Source: a virus. Taken from it: a stretch of DNA of 40,583 bases. The DNA is taken from positions 1 to 40,583 of IMG/VR virus record IMGVR_UViG_3300042914_003630; one strand, 5' to 3'. Shown piece by piece: positions 1-9,263 of the stretch. The number at the start of each line of letters is the position of its first letter. Within the stretch, counting starts at the first letter, position 1. A program made the translations under genes and the position numbers. Below the pieces are notes generated by a model. The model ran no database searches and was not told where the DNA came from. It saw nothing but the letters and a program-made list of their open reading frames with translations.

Positions 1-1
1 T

Positions 2-2122
2 AAATATTTTACTTATGATGAAAAATATCAAGCCGAATCAAGCCAGCTTTCAACCTGTCAGCTTAAATTTGATAGAGTTAGTGCTATACATAAATACGAT
101 AATTATTTAGATGATTATAAAAATCTGTACTGTGAAAATAATAAGAGCATAAGTGTTCCATCCATTAATTACCGGGCGCCAATTTATTTTATTAATATAC
201 CTATAAATAGCGAAGGTATAACTCAATTTAATTCTATCACGCTTAAATTAGAGGAAGTGCGATCCGTTAGTGCTGGTGTGAATTTAAAGCTTGTATTATT
301 TAAAAAAGATCCAAGGACAACAGTGTATCCATTTTATAACAACCTATGTTCTCCTAATGCGAGCGATGACGCACAAAAGAAGTGGAGAAGTAGTGTCGGA
401 TATAATCAGCAGACGTTTTTAAAAGGTGGAGTATTTGATTCTTCCTTGTATTCTAGCTCTAGCGGTGGAGATACATGGACTGAGTGCCAAGGTACATCAT
501 GTTTGGCTAAACTAATTAATGCCAGCAGTATTTTGATTTCTGGTGCTAGAAGAGATTATACTTTTGTTATAGATAACACTCAGGTAGACATAAACGATTT
601 TATCATACAAGACGATCTGATACTTGATTCTAGTGATAATAGAACAATTACAAGAAGTGGCGTACCAACAGAGACTATAGAGTTTGATGATTTAAGCAAT
701 ATTGGCTACGACGTATCCGTAAACGTGGAAGCCAGTATTATCGTTGGTTTTATTTATCAGCCGATGGATTATAAAATAAATACAGACTTTAGCGCCCGAG
801 CCGATGTGAGAATTATCGATATTACTTTTGATGGTTATTCATCTTCTCCTCCATCTCCGATATCTCAAGTAGACTATACATATAAATGTAAATTTAATAA
901 GGTTGTTAGTTTTGATTATTTTAGAACTTACTATAACAATCCAGCCAATAAAATTATTGTTAGCAATTCTGCGGATACTTCTACCTATGTCTATGACGGT
1001 AAGTTATCTTATACGAATCCTATCATGGGCATTGGTGTCGTGCCAACAGCTTCTTTTAACGATAGCACTAACGGAACTCAAGACGGCGTTTTTTCTAAGA
1101 GCTATGAAGTCTTATCAATAGATAATTTCGGCACTACCCCGGAAACATCTATTTTTACCAACACTAGAAGTCTAGATGTTCAATATCTTGAAACGCTGCC
1201 TCTATATATTAATTCCGTAGATTCTATTCCGTATATTAATTTATTTTTAAAAACCGCAGAACCGATAAGCTCTGATATTAATTTATTTTTGCAAAATCAA
1301 GGTAAAGATAATAACTTTAAACTATATATTGGCCCCTCGGCTCCAGCCTCCGGATCGCAAGATTTGAGAATTAATGGAGCATATTATGCTTCCGGAGATT
1401 TTTCCCAGCATATTGTTGGGGGACCTATTGGGGCTATGCCATTATTCTTCAAGGTTCCAGATTTAAGCGATGCAAGCCTTAGCTCTTATATAAAGGGGTA
1501 TGACACTGCTAGCGGATCGATACCCCTGTATATTGGCAACATTGTTCAATCAGTAGCGCCCCTGTATCTTAAATCAAGAGATGTAGTTGCCTCTACCGGT
1601 AATTTTAGTCAAATCATCTATGGCTCCACAGACGGATCATCTTTCTCTGCCAATAATGCAAATCTATTTATTGATGTATTTGATGATGCCCGGTCATCTG
1701 TAGAAAATAATATTCCACTAAAAATTACTGGCCCGGATTCGTATTCTGCAAGTGGCATAAACACGATGCCTTTGTATATTGGCCAAATAGTTAGAAATGC
1801 CTCGGGTGATTTTTCTTTATATAACTTTGGTGGATTTGGAGGCATTCCGTCTACTGGTTCGCTTAATTTTGTTATAAACAATACTGGAATTAATGATTCA
1901 GGCTCTATGCCATTATCAATACCAAACAGAGGGTTTAATGATTCTTTAGTATTATCAGAAAATACATCTCTATTTATAAAGCAGGCTTCAAGCTCTGGTA
2001 ATCTGGACCTATATTTAAATGCTACCCAGCCCACAGCTACCGGTTTTAATATGTCATTAAAAACTGGCTTTGGTGTATTATCTAGTGGGACTACTACTTT
2101 TATCAGAGGATATAGAAGTTAA
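2..2122 (+). CDS. Repetitive beta-rich tail or fiber-like structural protein, 5' partial
   Basis: The frame is open from position 2 with no stop codon, so this gene enters from outside the window. The GTG at 257 is only an internal codon. About 706 residues are visible. The C-terminal half, from about nt 1195, repeats a short hydrophobic strand of the type x-P-L-[YF]-[IL] (LPLYI, MPLFF, IPLYIGN, APLYLKS, IPLKI, MPLYIGQ, MPLSI, TSLFIKQ, LDLYLNA). These strands are separated by Ser/Gly/Asn-rich linkers, roughly every 15-35 residues. Such repeats are typical of extended beta structures in phage fibers or baseplates; that role is inferred, since I do not recognise the family. Its stop overlaps the next start by 1 nt (TAATG), so it is translated in series with the Dit-like and hub-like genes. 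Confidence 0.7.
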   Translation, partial: KYFTYDEKYQAESSQLSTCQLKFDRVSAIHKYDNYLDDYKNLYCENNKSISVPSINYRAPIYFINIPINSEGITQFNSITLKLEEVRSVSAGVNLKLVLFKKDPRTTVYPFYNNLCSPNASDDAQKKWRSSVGYNQQTFLKGGVFDSSLYSSSSGGDTWTECQGTSCLAKLINASSILISGARRDYTFVIDNTQVDINDFIIQDDLILDSSDNRTITRSGVPTETIEFDDLSNIGYDVSVNVEASIIVGFIYQPMDYKINTDFSARADVRIIDITFDGYSSSPPSPISQVDYTYKCKFNKVVSFDYFRTYYNNPANKIIVSNSADTSTYVYDGKLSYTNPIMGIGVVPTASFNDSTNGTQDGVFSKSYEVLSIDNFGTTPETSIFTNTRSLDVQYLETLPLYINSVDSIPYINLFLKTAEPISSDINLFLQNQGKDNNFKLYIGPSAPASGSQDLRINGAYYASGDFSQHIVGGPIGAMPLFFKVPDLSDASLSSYIKGYDTASGSIPLYIGNIVQSVAPLYLKSRDVVASTGNFSQIIYGSTDGSSFSANNANLFIDVFDDARSSVENNIPLKITGPDSYSASGINTMPLYIGQIVRNASGDFSLYNFGGFGGIPSTGSLNFVINNTGINDSGSMPLSIPNRGFNDSLVLSENTSLFIKQASSSGNLDLYLNATQPTATGFNMSLKTGFGVLSSGTTTFIRGYRS

Positions 2123-3654
2123 TGGCTATTATTTATACTATTAGTGGACAAGAGTTTGAAATAGGATCAGGATTTTCTTACCAAGGGGTCGCTGAGAGTC
2201 CGTCTATTGTAAACCCCTTTCCAAAATATTCTATCTCTAGAGAATATATTAGTGCTGGCGATGATACACATCTTGGAAATCGCTATAATATTACCGTTAG
2301 CGGCAGACTCATTGTTCCCTCTTCTGCTGATGCTACCGTAGACGGAGAGAAGCAGAACGCTCTACATAAACAAATGATATGGCATCTACAGACGCTATCT
2401 AGCAAATCTCATAATTTAGGCAAGCTAGAAATAGTTCCTCATGGGGGTCTGGATAAGCCCTTTATATTTGTTGATGCAAGACTTAGAAACATTGAATTTC
2501 CAGAACAAGATGACCAGAGTTTAGGTGTTTTGTTTTCGGACTATACGTTTCAGTTTGAGGCTTATTTAGAAGCCAGCAATAATAACGAGAGCTTTTGTTT
2601 AAAAATAAATTCGGCAGAAGAGTCTTGGGAGCTATCTTTAAACGAAGACGAAGTATCATTTTATACAGCGACAGACGGGACTCCATACAAGACCTATACG
2701 TTAACTCACACAATATCTGCTAATGGTATTAAAAGTATTAATTCTGCGGCGACCGAGATTACTCCCGCTTGGAAAAATGCCGCAGAGTGGGTAAAAACTA
2801 GAGTTGTTAATAATTTATCTTTACCTGTTACATCCGATGTAGCAAATAATTCAGATAGAATTGTAGCTTCTTCTTATTTTTATCCCACAAAATTTGATAG
2901 TGTTGTTTCAACTTTGTGCCCAGATTTATCTGGGACTGGTTATTCTCACTATAATCATATTAGGACTCCGACATGCAATATGTCTGAAGGTTCTTACTCT
3001 GTTACAGAGACTTGGTTTATATCTAATATGCCAGCAACTTTAGATATGGAAATAGAGACATCTGTTGAAGAGTCCGGCATTATTACTATGACTTTGAGCG
3101 GCACGATAAAGGGCCTAGATGGATCTTCTGTAAATAGTAATGCTGTTGCTAAGATTGCTAATGCCGAAATAGTTTTAAGTAATTTAGAAACTAAATCATA
3201 TAATATTTTAGTACCATATTATCCAGTTGATGGTAGCGGTTTTACTTTACAAAATGTAGTAAGACAAAAAACAATAGGAAGAAATAAAGGCACTGGGATT
3301 ATAACTTTTAGTTATACCTATAACGATCAAGAAGTATTTGTGCCCGGCGCTATATCTTCTTCCTTAAAAATAAATGATAATAATTTAAATAAAGATGTTC
3401 AAACAATCGCAATAATACCTATTATTGGAAAAGTTGATGGGCCAATTATACAGGATATGAATACTACGCCAGAATCTAGCAGATCATTAGAAATTAATGT
3501 TGTTATGAATAGATCCAACCGAGTTAATAAGCCTAATTTATCCTCAGTTTATAATTCTTATAAGTTAACTGATTCTTATACTAGAAACTTTGATGAAAAC
3601 TGGGAGCCATATACTGGGTCTTATACTTTGAGCATAGAATGGGTTAAAGAATGA
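2122..3654 (+). CDS. Putative distal-tail (Dit)-like or baseplate protein
   Basis: This 510-aa protein has no signal peptide or membrane segment. It is rich in Ser, Thr, Asn and beta-prone residues. The first ~155 residues look like the N-terminal beta-sandwich of distal tail proteins: an opening 'YTISGQEFEIGSGF', then a strand-rich stretch running through 'NRYNITVSGRLIV', 'LHKQMIWHLQTL' and 'FSDYTFQFEAYL'. The remaining ~350 residues are another beta-rich region without a motif I can name. The start overlaps the previous stop (TAATG), and its own stop overlaps the next start (ATGA), so the three genes are probably co-translated and assemble together. Dit-like function is inferred from fold impression and from its position directly before a hub-like gene. 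Confidence that it is a structural tail gene is good, but confidence in the exact role is low. Confidence 0.6.
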   Translation: MAIIYTISGQEFEIGSGFSYQGVAESPSIVNPFPKYSISREYISAGDDTHLGNRYNITVSGRLIVPSSADATVDGEKQNALHKQMIWHLQTLSSKSHNLGKLEIVPHGGLDKPFIFVDARLRNIEFPEQDDQSLGVLFSDYTFQFEAYLEASNNNESFCLKINSAEESWELSLNEDEVSFYTATDGTPYKTYTLTHTISANGIKSINSAATEITPAWKNAAEWVKTRVVNNLSLPVTSDVANNSDRIVASSYFYPTKFDSVVSTLCPDLSGTGYSHYNHIRTPTCNMSEGSYSVTETWFISNMPATLDMEIETSVEESGIITMTLSGTIKGLDGSSVNSNAVAKIANAEIVLSNLETKSYNILVPYYPVDGSGFTLQNVVRQKTIGRNKGTGIITFSYTYNDQEVFVPGAISSSLKINDNNLNKDVQTIAIIPIIGKVDGPIIQDMNTTPESSRSLEINVVMNRSNRVNKPNLSSVYNSYKLTDSYTRNFDENWEPYTGSYTLSIEWVKE

Positions 3655-6600
3655 GTGTTAATGTACCTGCCGCACCAATGCTGTTTGGTGCATATGTCGA
3701 AAGTATTTCTGCTAGCGCCGGATATGGTGCTGATGGCGGCTCTTGTCAAATGTCGCTGGTTTTTGAAAATGACGGGCCATTAAGACCATACGACCTAGAA
3801 TCCAATTTTCCAGAGCTTGGAACAGCAGTTGGTATTAAGTGGGGCGAATTTGAATTTGGCGGAATCCTACAAAGATTTACTCATAAAAGATCTTTAGATG
3901 GTTATAGATATGATGTTATTCTAGAATCTCCTTCAAAATGGCTAGATGGAATTCAAATTATTTTAGATGGTTTTCAGGGGACTACTTTCCCGCCGGTTGG
4001 TCACACTCACCCACAAGAAAACAACTTTTTGCCAGCAAATAAATTTTCTACCGAGCTTAATTACATATTTACAAATAATATTAATAATGTTTGGAATCCA
4101 TTTGCCGTTTTAGAAAATTATCAATATGGCGGAAACTTTGGTGCGTCTGACACAAATTCTGCTGGCTTTCCTGCTATAAGATTATTGCAATTAATAGAAG
4201 AGATTTCTCGCGGTGAACACCCATTTGGCGGCAGGGCTGTTTTTGGAGAATCCGAATACGAAGTCGATCTATCGGAATTAATACCAATTGTTCCAGAGTT
4301 TTTTAGAGTACAAGGTAGCCCTAGTCAATCTTTAAATTCCATTATTCAAGAATGTTGCGAAATTGCTACTCATGATTATATTGTTTTTGTTGAGCCTAAA
4401 ACTGGGGCAATGCCTAATGGAGTTATACGAAGACCTGTAATTAAGGTTAAGGTAATAGATAAAAGATTACCACCCGATCCAGATACCATAAAGAAGATGG
4501 TAAATCAGTATGAAAGAGAACAAAAATTAGTTTCCGCCGATTTCGGAAAAGAATTTTCTGACGTAGTAACCCAAAAAATGGTAATAGGTGCTCCTGCAAC
4601 TAGACATTGTATGTCGTCGCCCTACAACTTTTATCCTATTTGGGGCAAGACTTCTGGAATAAGACCACAATATATTATTGGAAACCAAACTGTTGCTTCT
4701 GGCGGCATGGATATGTTTGCTTCCGTTCAAGTCCCACTGAATAGTGGTGCTATCTATAATGCTACTGTTTTAGAAGTTAGATGTGCCATGTCTTCTTTTG
4801 AAACTTGGATTTTATATAAAGCCTTAATGGGCGATCCAGAAATGGCAAAATTTTCTAAAATAAGAATTGATGATTATGCTATTCAGGGATTAATTAGCGG
4901 TAGATTAACGGCCCAAAATTTGTTTAATACAAAAGAAGATTCCAAAGAAGTCTATCAACCATATTATCAAAATCAAAATCCATATGAAGAGATTCAAAAA
5001 ATTTATGACGCAATTAAATCTTGCGGAGACGGATTTTATGGCAAAAAGTTTTTAGTTCCATTACCGTTTGAGCCGGGCGGAATAGATAATAATATCAAGT
5101 TTTTAAGTGAAGATCAGTCTTATATTACATCATGGCAAATATCTCAATCTGCTTGGGTAGACAATAAGCCGTTTAGCGATATATCATTTTATGATTCAGA
5201 TGGTAAGCTGAAAGCTGTAGCATCTTGGCTAGTTAGTAACAGCTTCGATTATTCTGATTTGGGCAATAGATATGCTTTCGGGATGGGTGGCTTAGGAACA
5301 GATAGTATCGAGGTCGAGACCGATATTTATTGGTATGTTTTGGGCCCTATTGCTTTGCCATACTGCGTAGTTACTGTGCCGGGCGTATTACATTTTGATG
5401 AATATACGACAGATAAACTTGGGGCCTCTTATTTATTAAAACTAATAAGAAATATTAATATAGATCCGGGCTTAATGCTTGGTTTTGGGGCTGATGATGG
5501 CGCTGGTGCATATGCTATATCTCCTGCTAGACAAGCCCCAATGATTATTAGTGTGCCCCAAGAAAGTAATCGTTATAATTGGGGCCCGTGGTGGAAGTAC
5601 AGTAGCAAAAAAGGAAAGGCCGAAGTAACGTCTGATCCCAGCTTAGCCCCTGAAACGTTTGGAAGTTCTTTCTTGCTTAATTCTATTGGATATGACTATG
5701 CTTATGTTAGTGATGCTAATGTCTCCGGAAATGAGTCTGGATATGTTGAAGTAGCTGAAGTGCCAGCCTATAACTTATCAGAAAGATTCGCTGTATCCGG
5801 GCCGTATGTTAGCAACATGGATATATCTGTTGGGGTCGATGGCGTAAAGACAACATATAAATTTAACAGTTGGACGCCGCAGTTTGGAAAATTGACAAAA
5901 TATAACGCCGACAGAATATCTCGCATCAATAAAAATCATATAAAATTCTTGCAGGATCAAAGGCAGAAATTCTTTAAGCCGCCTCTGCCCCAAAAAACAG
6001 TAATGGATATCCTAAAAAGCAAATTTATTCCAACGCTTGCTGGAGCGCCATCATTGATTATGGCTGTTAATCTTGATCTTATAGATGGAAAAAGACCTGT
6101 CGCTGTAGCACCATGCCATCATCAGCAGGCAAATATCGTTGGAGCTAATCCAAAAATTCAACCTTATGGTTGTACACAGGAACAAATTTTTACTCCGTGC
6201 ATACTTCAAAAACCAAAAGACGCCGATCCAAAATCATTAAATCCATATTTTTCTTTTGAGGATACTGATTTTACCCATGTTGTTTGTAAAGGTAATGGCG
6301 TAAATAGTACAGACTTTCAGGAGCACAAAGACAAGGTTACAGAAGTTAGAACTATAGGTTTAAGGGGACCAATTTTATTATCTGGTTGGGGATATGATAT
6401 TTCCGGAAATCCTGTTCCGGCTAAACAAGGTAGTACAACTGAATTTCATGAAAACACTGCCACAGATAGAAGTCTTTGGAAAACTGGGCCCATTGACTTA
6501 AAATGGGACGACTCTAGAAAAATGTGGGTTGCTGGAGGATTATCAATAATAGAAGGTATATTAACAACAGATATTGCCGCCCCAGATAATCCATTTGATG

Positions 6601-6797
6601 ATTCTAGATCTTTTACTATAGAAAAATATAAAAAAAATAGCAATGGTACATGGGCGTCTGATGGATCGGAAACAATTATTAATAGAGATCCATTTTTATC
6701 CTTAACATTAAATGCAAATAACACTGGAAAAATTTTAGTTATAGCTATTAAAATTAATAATGAATGGCGACCAGTATGGGTTAGCTGTCCCTCTTAG
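3651..6797 (+). CDS. Putative tail hub or baseplate protein (large)
   Basis: This 1048-aa protein has a soluble, aromatic-rich sequence. Residues ~10-110 (GAYVESISASAGYGADGG..., then 'FGGILQRFTHKRSLDGYRYD' and 'VILESPSKWLDG') resemble the first domain of phage hub proteins of the gp27/late-control-D kind: antiparallel strands followed by a coordinate-change strand. Residues ~905-960 carry 'RGPILLSGWGYDISGNPVPA' followed by 'WKTGPIDLKWDDSRKMWVAG'. I associate this combination with structural proteins of aquatic phages. The middle is unassigned. The ATG overlaps the previous TGA (ATGA), and a TAGGAG ribosome binding site for the next gene lies at its stop. The hub role is inferred from the N-terminal fold and from neighbours. 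A tail-associated fiber-attachment protein is the main alternative. Confidence 0.6.
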   Translation: MSVNVPAAPMLFGAYVESISASAGYGADGGSCQMSLVFENDGPLRPYDLESNFPELGTAVGIKWGEFEFGGILQRFTHKRSLDGYRYDVILESPSKWLDGIQIILDGFQGTTFPPVGHTHPQENNFLPANKFSTELNYIFTNNINNVWNPFAVLENYQYGGNFGASDTNSAGFPAIRLLQLIEEISRGEHPFGGRAVFGESEYEVDLSELIPIVPEFFRVQGSPSQSLNSIIQECCEIATHDYIVFVEPKTGAMPNGVIRRPVIKVKVIDKRLPPDPDTIKKMVNQYEREQKLVSADFGKEFSDVVTQKMVIGAPATRHCMSSPYNFYPIWGKTSGIRPQYIIGNQTVASGGMDMFASVQVPLNSGAIYNATVLEVRCAMSSFETWILYKALMGDPEMAKFSKIRIDDYAIQGLISGRLTAQNLFNTKEDSKEVYQPYYQNQNPYEEIQKIYDAIKSCGDGFYGKKFLVPLPFEPGGIDNNIKFLSEDQSYITSWQISQSAWVDNKPFSDISFYDSDGKLKAVASWLVSNSFDYSDLGNRYAFGMGGLGTDSIEVETDIYWYVLGPIALPYCVVTVPGVLHFDEYTTDKLGASYLLKLIRNINIDPGLMLGFGADDGAGAYAISPARQAPMIISVPQESNRYNWGPWWKYSSKKGKAEVTSDPSLAPETFGSSFLLNSIGYDYAYVSDANVSGNESGYVEVAEVPAYNLSERFAVSGPYVSNMDISVGVDGVKTTYKFNSWTPQFGKLTKYNADRISRINKNHIKFLQDQRQKFFKPPLPQKTVMDILKSKFIPTLAGAPSLIMAVNLDLIDGKRPVAVAPCHHQQANIVGANPKIQPYGCTQEQIFTPCILQKPKDADPKSLNPYFSFEDTDFTHVVCKGNGVNSTDFQEHKDKVTEVRTIGLRGPILLSGWGYDISGNPVPAKQGSTTEFHENTATDRSLWKTGPIDLKWDDSRKMWVAGGLSIIEGILTTDIAAPDNPFDDSRSFTIEKYKKNSNGTWASDGSETIINRDPFLSLTLNANNTGKILVIAIKINNEWRPVWVSCPS

Positions 6798-6806
6798 GAG
6801 AACTCA

Positions 6807-8843
6807 ATGGGAAGAACATGTTATTGCTGCGATAAAAAAGAAACCCAAGAATGTACTATATGTTATCAGAGAGATTATCCAGACATTCCAGAAAATTTTA
6901 GTAAAACTAAATTTATTATTTCTGGATTTGAAGATTATAATATAGATTCTACATACTCTGGGCCATTTTATTCATCTGCAAAAACAAGATTAGAAATAGA
7001 TCCAAGAGATCTTTATGGTAGAAAGCAATATGCCTTTTTTGGTAATGCTTCTTTTAGATATTATGTTAGTGTTTCTGGGCTAAATCAATTAAATACTACA
7101 GTAGAATTTGAACGATCTGGAAATAAGTTCGTACCAAAAGAAAAAACTAAATTACTTGGAGAAATAATAGTTACAACATTTGTTGAAACATCTATTTCTG
7201 GCGATGGATATGCTTTATTTGACGATTTCCCATGCGACGTTGGATGCGGAAACTTTTATTGTGATTGTTCTCTTGTAAATACTTTTGGATGCTCTAAAAA
7301 CTGTGATCCTACCGAAGAATGTGAGCCAATATCGTCTGGCCCATTTCTCTCAATAAATTCCGCTTACCAGTGCTTATCACGCGCCAGCATTCCGTCCGAA
7401 TGGGGAGGAAAAATAGGAGCTATCGCTAGATATGACATATATTTAATTATAAATGAATATTCTTGTGATACTGGAAAAGATAGTTCTATGTTTCCTTATG
7501 GAGATCTCTGTTATAATAGAAACAATAATTTGATTCAGGGCCATATGCCCATGATAAATACGCTTCAGGGGTTTGGAGGATATGGATTTTCACAATTTCC
7601 GCAAATTGGTTTTAATTTGATATTAAAAGAGACAGAAGTAATAGAAGAAGGTATATATAAAAATGTCGGTTTTTTAAATGAAGTAGAGCAGTTTTCTCAG
7701 TGCTATCCTCAGTCTGGCCCGGCTAGAGTTTGTCCAGATCAAAATCAGCAGCCTTGTGAAACAATTGTTGTAAAAGCTAAAAAAAGATGCAGGAGCCCAA
7801 TATATAATGGCTCATATCCCACTCAATATTTTGGTTCACAATTTGGACTTCATCACGATATATCAGAAAAATTATTTTTTCCTTATAAATGTCAGGGCGG
7901 TAGATGTGCTCCGCCGCCTAATGGTGGGGGGGTAGCTACAAGGAAATGGGGACGCTGTAGACAATTTATTAATCATTATAATTTTGATCCATTTCCAGCA
8001 TGGGCATACATGTCCTTAATTGATTCTAATGCAACCGGCAATCGAGTAAATAGTGATGAACTTATGTCCTTTAGGGAATCCTGTGACATATCTGTCTTTT
8101 CAGATATATCTAGATATTTTCCTTTTGTTTTTAATTTCGGATATCAAAATGATTGTTATTCAAATTTTATTAGCGATGATCCATGTAATTTTTGCGCTTC
8201 GTATGATGATGCTACCAAACAAATAATACAAAAATATAAAGTAATAAATACAGAAAGTGGCAGATTTTTTCCGCCAGAAGAAGTTATAAATAAAACTAAT
8301 TATAAAAAAGTTTTTAGTCCATGTGATTTTACGCATTATTTACTTGATGGATATTCTTGTGATCTTTCAGATACTTCTGGTATAGGTATTAGAAGCAGAA
8401 AATATACCGTTTTCTCTAGTATTCCGTCTACTAATGGATTAGATTGGTTAACATATATATTTGGTAAGCAATTAGGTATTCCTGTTACAGGACTTGGTCT
8501 TGGAACAATAAGAGGGACAGTTGTTAATGGGTGTCCATCATATGCTATATATCCACCTTCGCCGTTTTATAATCTAATATCTGGCGGATGGGGCAACGCA
8601 AATTTAAACTTTATTAAGTTTCAAGATCGCCCACCTCCTTGGCCAACTGTTAGTTGTCAAAATGAAAATACAATTTGCACTAAAACTTTTGCAGAATTTC
8701 CTAATTTAGATTGGCAACCAATTGAAAAAAGTAATGGAGCAATAACTACTGGTTTAACTTGGACAATAACTCCTGTTCAAATTAATCCTATCGAAATACC
8801 AATACCTCCGCCTACATTTATAGAGGTTATATATGAAAAATAA
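6807..8843 (+). CDS. Cysteine-rich putative virion protein
   Basis: This 678-aa protein has about 31 cysteines, which is very unusual for a phage tail gene and unlike the proteins just upstream. The N-terminus has a knuckle-like cluster, 'CYCCDKKETQECTIC'. A second dense cluster lies near residues 145-175 (CDVGCGNFYCDC...CSKNC...C), and pairs such as 'CNFC' and 'CQGGRC' follow. No signal peptide is seen, so the cysteines may bind metal inside the cell or form disulfides in the mature particle. There are many Gly, Pro, Tyr and Phe residues. It begins after TAGGAG, 10 nt behind the hub-like gene, and overlaps the next cysteine-rich gene by 11 nt. I do not recognise the family. A tail or baseplate accessory role is inferred from position only. 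Confidence 0.6.
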   Translation: MGRTCYCCDKKETQECTICYQRDYPDIPENFSKTKFIISGFEDYNIDSTYSGPFYSSAKTRLEIDPRDLYGRKQYAFFGNASFRYYVSVSGLNQLNTTVEFERSGNKFVPKEKTKLLGEIIVTTFVETSISGDGYALFDDFPCDVGCGNFYCDCSLVNTFGCSKNCDPTEECEPISSGPFLSINSAYQCLSRASIPSEWGGKIGAIARYDIYLIINEYSCDTGKDSSMFPYGDLCYNRNNNLIQGHMPMINTLQGFGGYGFSQFPQIGFNLILKETEVIEEGIYKNVGFLNEVEQFSQCYPQSGPARVCPDQNQQPCETIVVKAKKRCRSPIYNGSYPTQYFGSQFGLHHDISEKLFFPYKCQGGRCAPPPNGGGVATRKWGRCRQFINHYNFDPFPAWAYMSLIDSNATGNRVNSDELMSFRESCDISVFSDISRYFPFVFNFGYQNDCYSNFISDDPCNFCASYDDATKQIIQKYKVINTESGRFFPPEEVINKTNYKKVFSPCDFTHYLLDGYSCDLSDTSGIGIRSRKYTVFSSIPSTNGLDWLTYIFGKQLGIPVTGLGLGTIRGTVVNGCPSYAIYPPSPFYNLISGGWGNANLNFIKFQDRPPPWPTVSCQNENTICTKTFAEFPNLDWQPIEKSNGAITTGLTWTITPVQINPIEIPIPPPTFIEVIYEK

Positions 8844-9219
8844 TTGTAAGTTTTGTTATGCCGAGAATAGTATAAATGATTGCAGATGTAATATGTGCGG
8901 AACAATAGTTTGTCATGAAGAACCTAAAAATAGCCCTGCTCCATCATTGCTTAAAAAAGTTCAAAATTTTACTAAATCTGTAGTCAATCATGTAGCTAAC
9001 GGAATGGAAAATGTTTCTAGCTCGGTTAAAGAAGAGCGAATGTCTATTTGCCGGGCTTGTCCATTTTTTAATCAAACAGACCCTAAAAATCCTACCTGTA
9101 ATAAGTGTGGCTGCTATTTAGAGATAAAAACCGGCTGGGCTAGCGAAAAGTGCCCAGAAGGCAAGTGGCATGACATAAAAACGGCGTCTGCTGGTGGTTG
9201 TGGCTGTAATAAATCTTAA
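8833..9219 (+). CDS. Small zinc-ribbon-like cysteine-rich protein
   Basis: This 128-aa protein has 14 cysteines in three groups. The N-terminal group is CxxC...CxCxxC (residues ~4-22). The second is 'ICRACPFFN' followed by 'CNKCGCYLEIKTGWASEKCP' (residues ~72-110). The C-terminal tail is 'GGCGCNKS'. The middle group, C-x2-C-x(n)-C-x2-C-x-C...CP-x-GKW, is a small zinc-ribbon-like pattern that I have the impression recurs as a short module in phage proteins. The two halves are joined by a linker, 'LLKKVQNFTKSVVNHVANGM', which could form an amphipathic helix. The gene overlaps the upstream cysteine-rich gene by 11 nt and is probably translationally coupled to it. The molecular role is unknown; metal binding is a strong inference. 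Confidence 0.65.
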   Translation: MKNNCKFCYAENSINDCRCNMCGTIVCHEEPKNSPAPSLLKKVQNFTKSVVNHVANGMENVSSSVKEERMSICRACPFFNQTDPKNPTCNKCGCYLEIKTGWASEKCPEGKWHDIKTASAGGCGCNKS

Positions 9220-9225
9220 TTTGTG

Positions 9226-9231
9226 TATAAT
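9226..9231 (+). promoter_or_regulatory. Candidate -10 / late-promoter-like TATAAT
   Basis: TATAAT followed by AATA lies in the only sizeable gap on the plus strand (9220-9263), directly upstream of the 302-aa gene. No convincing -35 box is found at 16-18 nt, so if it is real it could be a phage-type late promoter recognised mainly through the -10 region. A ribosome binding site (TATAGGAG) follows at about 9247-9254. Confidence 0.35.
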
Positions 9232-9263
9232 AATATGACTTTTCCCTATAGGAGATAAAATAA

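Noticed and set aside
257-2122. GTG at 257 as the start of the first gene
   Set aside because: The frame is open back to position 2 without a stop and encodes protein-like sequence, so the gene is truncated by the window edge.
9203-9225. A -35 box for the TATAAT upstream of the 302-aa gene
   Set aside because: No TTGACA-like sequence at 16-18 nt; TTGTGG is about 22 nt away, so only the -10-like element is reported with low confidence.
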